Source: Pyramidobacter porci
GTDB lineage: Bacteria > Synergistota > Synergistia > Synergistales > Dethiosulfovibrionaceae
NCBI RefSeq assembly: GCF_009695745.1
Contig: NZ_VUNH01000007.1
Coordinates: 1 to 64,000, forward strand
Direction of reading: 5' to 3'
Length of the DNA stretch: 64,000 nucleotides
Both the position numbers and the translations under genes were made by a program. The notes under the pieces are model-generated. The model made no database searches and had not been told where the DNA came from. It saw only the letters and a list, made by a program, of their open reading frames with translations. Numbering within the stretch: position 1 is the stretch's first letter; the number at the start of each line of letters is the position of its first letter. Below are positions 63,601-64,000 of the stretch, piece after piece.

Positions 63601-63693
63601 GTCAAGAATCGGCATCATAGGGCGACGCGATGATCTTCTCCGGTCGTTTTTTTCAGCGTCCTGGCGGCGATGGATACGTCTCTCCGTTTTTCA

Positions 63694-64000
63694 TCACAGT
63701 TCGAACTTTTTGCCCGTTTCCCGGCGTGCCTGAAGACCGGATGTTTCCAGAACGATTTCCGCCACGTTGGTAGCGTGGTCGCCGATGCGCTCCATGTTGC
63801 TGATCAGGTCGATGAAGATCACGCCGGATGAGGGCGTACAGGTCCCGTCGTTGAGGCGCTGCATGTGCATGTGCCGCAGTTGTCTCTCCATGGCGTCGAC
63901 CTCGTCTTCCATCGTCACTGACACCTCGCGGGCCAGTTCGACGTTCTCCGTGCGCAGGGCTTCGAGAGCCTTCTGCACCATCTCACGGACCAGCGCAAGC
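63694..64000 (-). CDS. PhoU-domain protein, C-terminal part (possible Na/Pi cotransporter)
   Basis: The last ~100 codons of a gene that continues past the window end; the frame is open to base 64000 (LALVREM precedes the internal ATG at 63981). The helical sequence with EDEVDAMERQLRHMHMQRL and DLISNMERIGDHATNVAE, where the E(D)xxxD and DxxxNxERIGDHxxNIAE patterns are PhoU marks, identifies a PhoU domain. It could be a stand-alone PhoU regulator of phosphate uptake or the C-terminal domain of a Na/Pi cotransporter (NptA type). The remaining part is needed to decide. Confidence 0.85.
   Translation of the reverse strand, partial: LALVREMVQKALEALRTENVELAREVSVTMEDEVDAMERQLRHMHMQRLNDGTCTPSSGVIFIDLISNMERIGDHATNVAEIVLETSGLQARRETGKKFEL

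Overview
The window is 64 kb of bacterial chromosome from a strictly anaerobic, amino-acid- and organic-acid-fermenting Gram-negative-type organism. The evidence is an oxygen-sensitive class III ribonucleotide reductase (nrdDG), adenosylcobalamin-dependent methylmalonyl-CoA mutase with MeaB, a split P-protein pair (GcvPA/GcvPB), a TRAP transporter, two NhaC antiporters and a peptide ABC importer. Most of the window is GC-rich. A member of the Synergistota such as Pyramidobacter would fit, but this is an inference from gene content, not from a marker gene. No rRNA, tRNA, CRISPR array or insertion sequence was recognised.

Layout. (1) 1-5.6 kb is visibly AT-richer than the rest: two paralogous sugar-acid-dehydratase-like genes (the first cut by the window edge), each followed by a transporter (APC, DUF401), and a GntR regulator; it looks acquired. 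(2) 5.8-16.2 kb, minus strand: NhaC, amidohydrolase, TRAP DctM/DctQ/DctP, aminotransferase, D-2-hydroxyacid dehydrogenase and a second NhaC form a probable transport and 2-oxo/2-hydroxy-acid module. (3) 16.2-22.0 kb, minus: SDR, AcoX-like kinase, divergent GcvPB, GcvPA and SDR form a second operon, with TTGTATACAA-type operators upstream. (4) 22.6-24.3 kb: an orphan ParA ATPase with a winged-helix partner. (5) 24.5-30 kb: flavin reductase, a leader-peptide/attenuator-controlled YkvI-like transporter, a GldA-like dehydrogenase and a D-aminoacylase-type amidohydrolase. (6) 30.5-36.5 kb: a complete peptide ABC importer operon, followed by the decayed tail of another binding protein. (7) 37-40.3 kb: MATE exporter, serine hydrolase and a small secreted protein.

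(8) 40.6-51.6 kb is the most interesting part. Two cobalamin riboswitches, each with its own intrinsic terminator, precede mutA-mutB-meaB and a succinate/propionate-type CoA-transferase, two parts of the succinate-to-propionate pathway. An O-antigen-ligase-like protein and an NlpC/P60 hydrolase lie between them on the other strand. (9) 51.6-54.9 kb: nrdD-nrdG behind tandem NrdR boxes, then a perfect parS centromere site. (10) 55-64 kb: methyltransferase, secreted bicupin, FliB-like protein, secreted flavodoxin, then a rearrangement scar where a truncated Fe(III)-type binding-protein gene and a truncated, frameshifted citrate-type carrier gene meet tail to tail at a short inverted repeat. LysR and GntR regulators, an inverted pair of intergenic repeats and the end of a PhoU-domain gene close the window.

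Metabolic reading: peptides and amino acids enter by ABC, APC, YkvI-like and TRAP carriers, are deaminated or reduced to oxo- and hydroxy-acids, and acid carriers and NhaC-type antiporters manage export and ion balance. Succinyl-CoA can be isomerised toward propionate, under what looks like cobalamin control.
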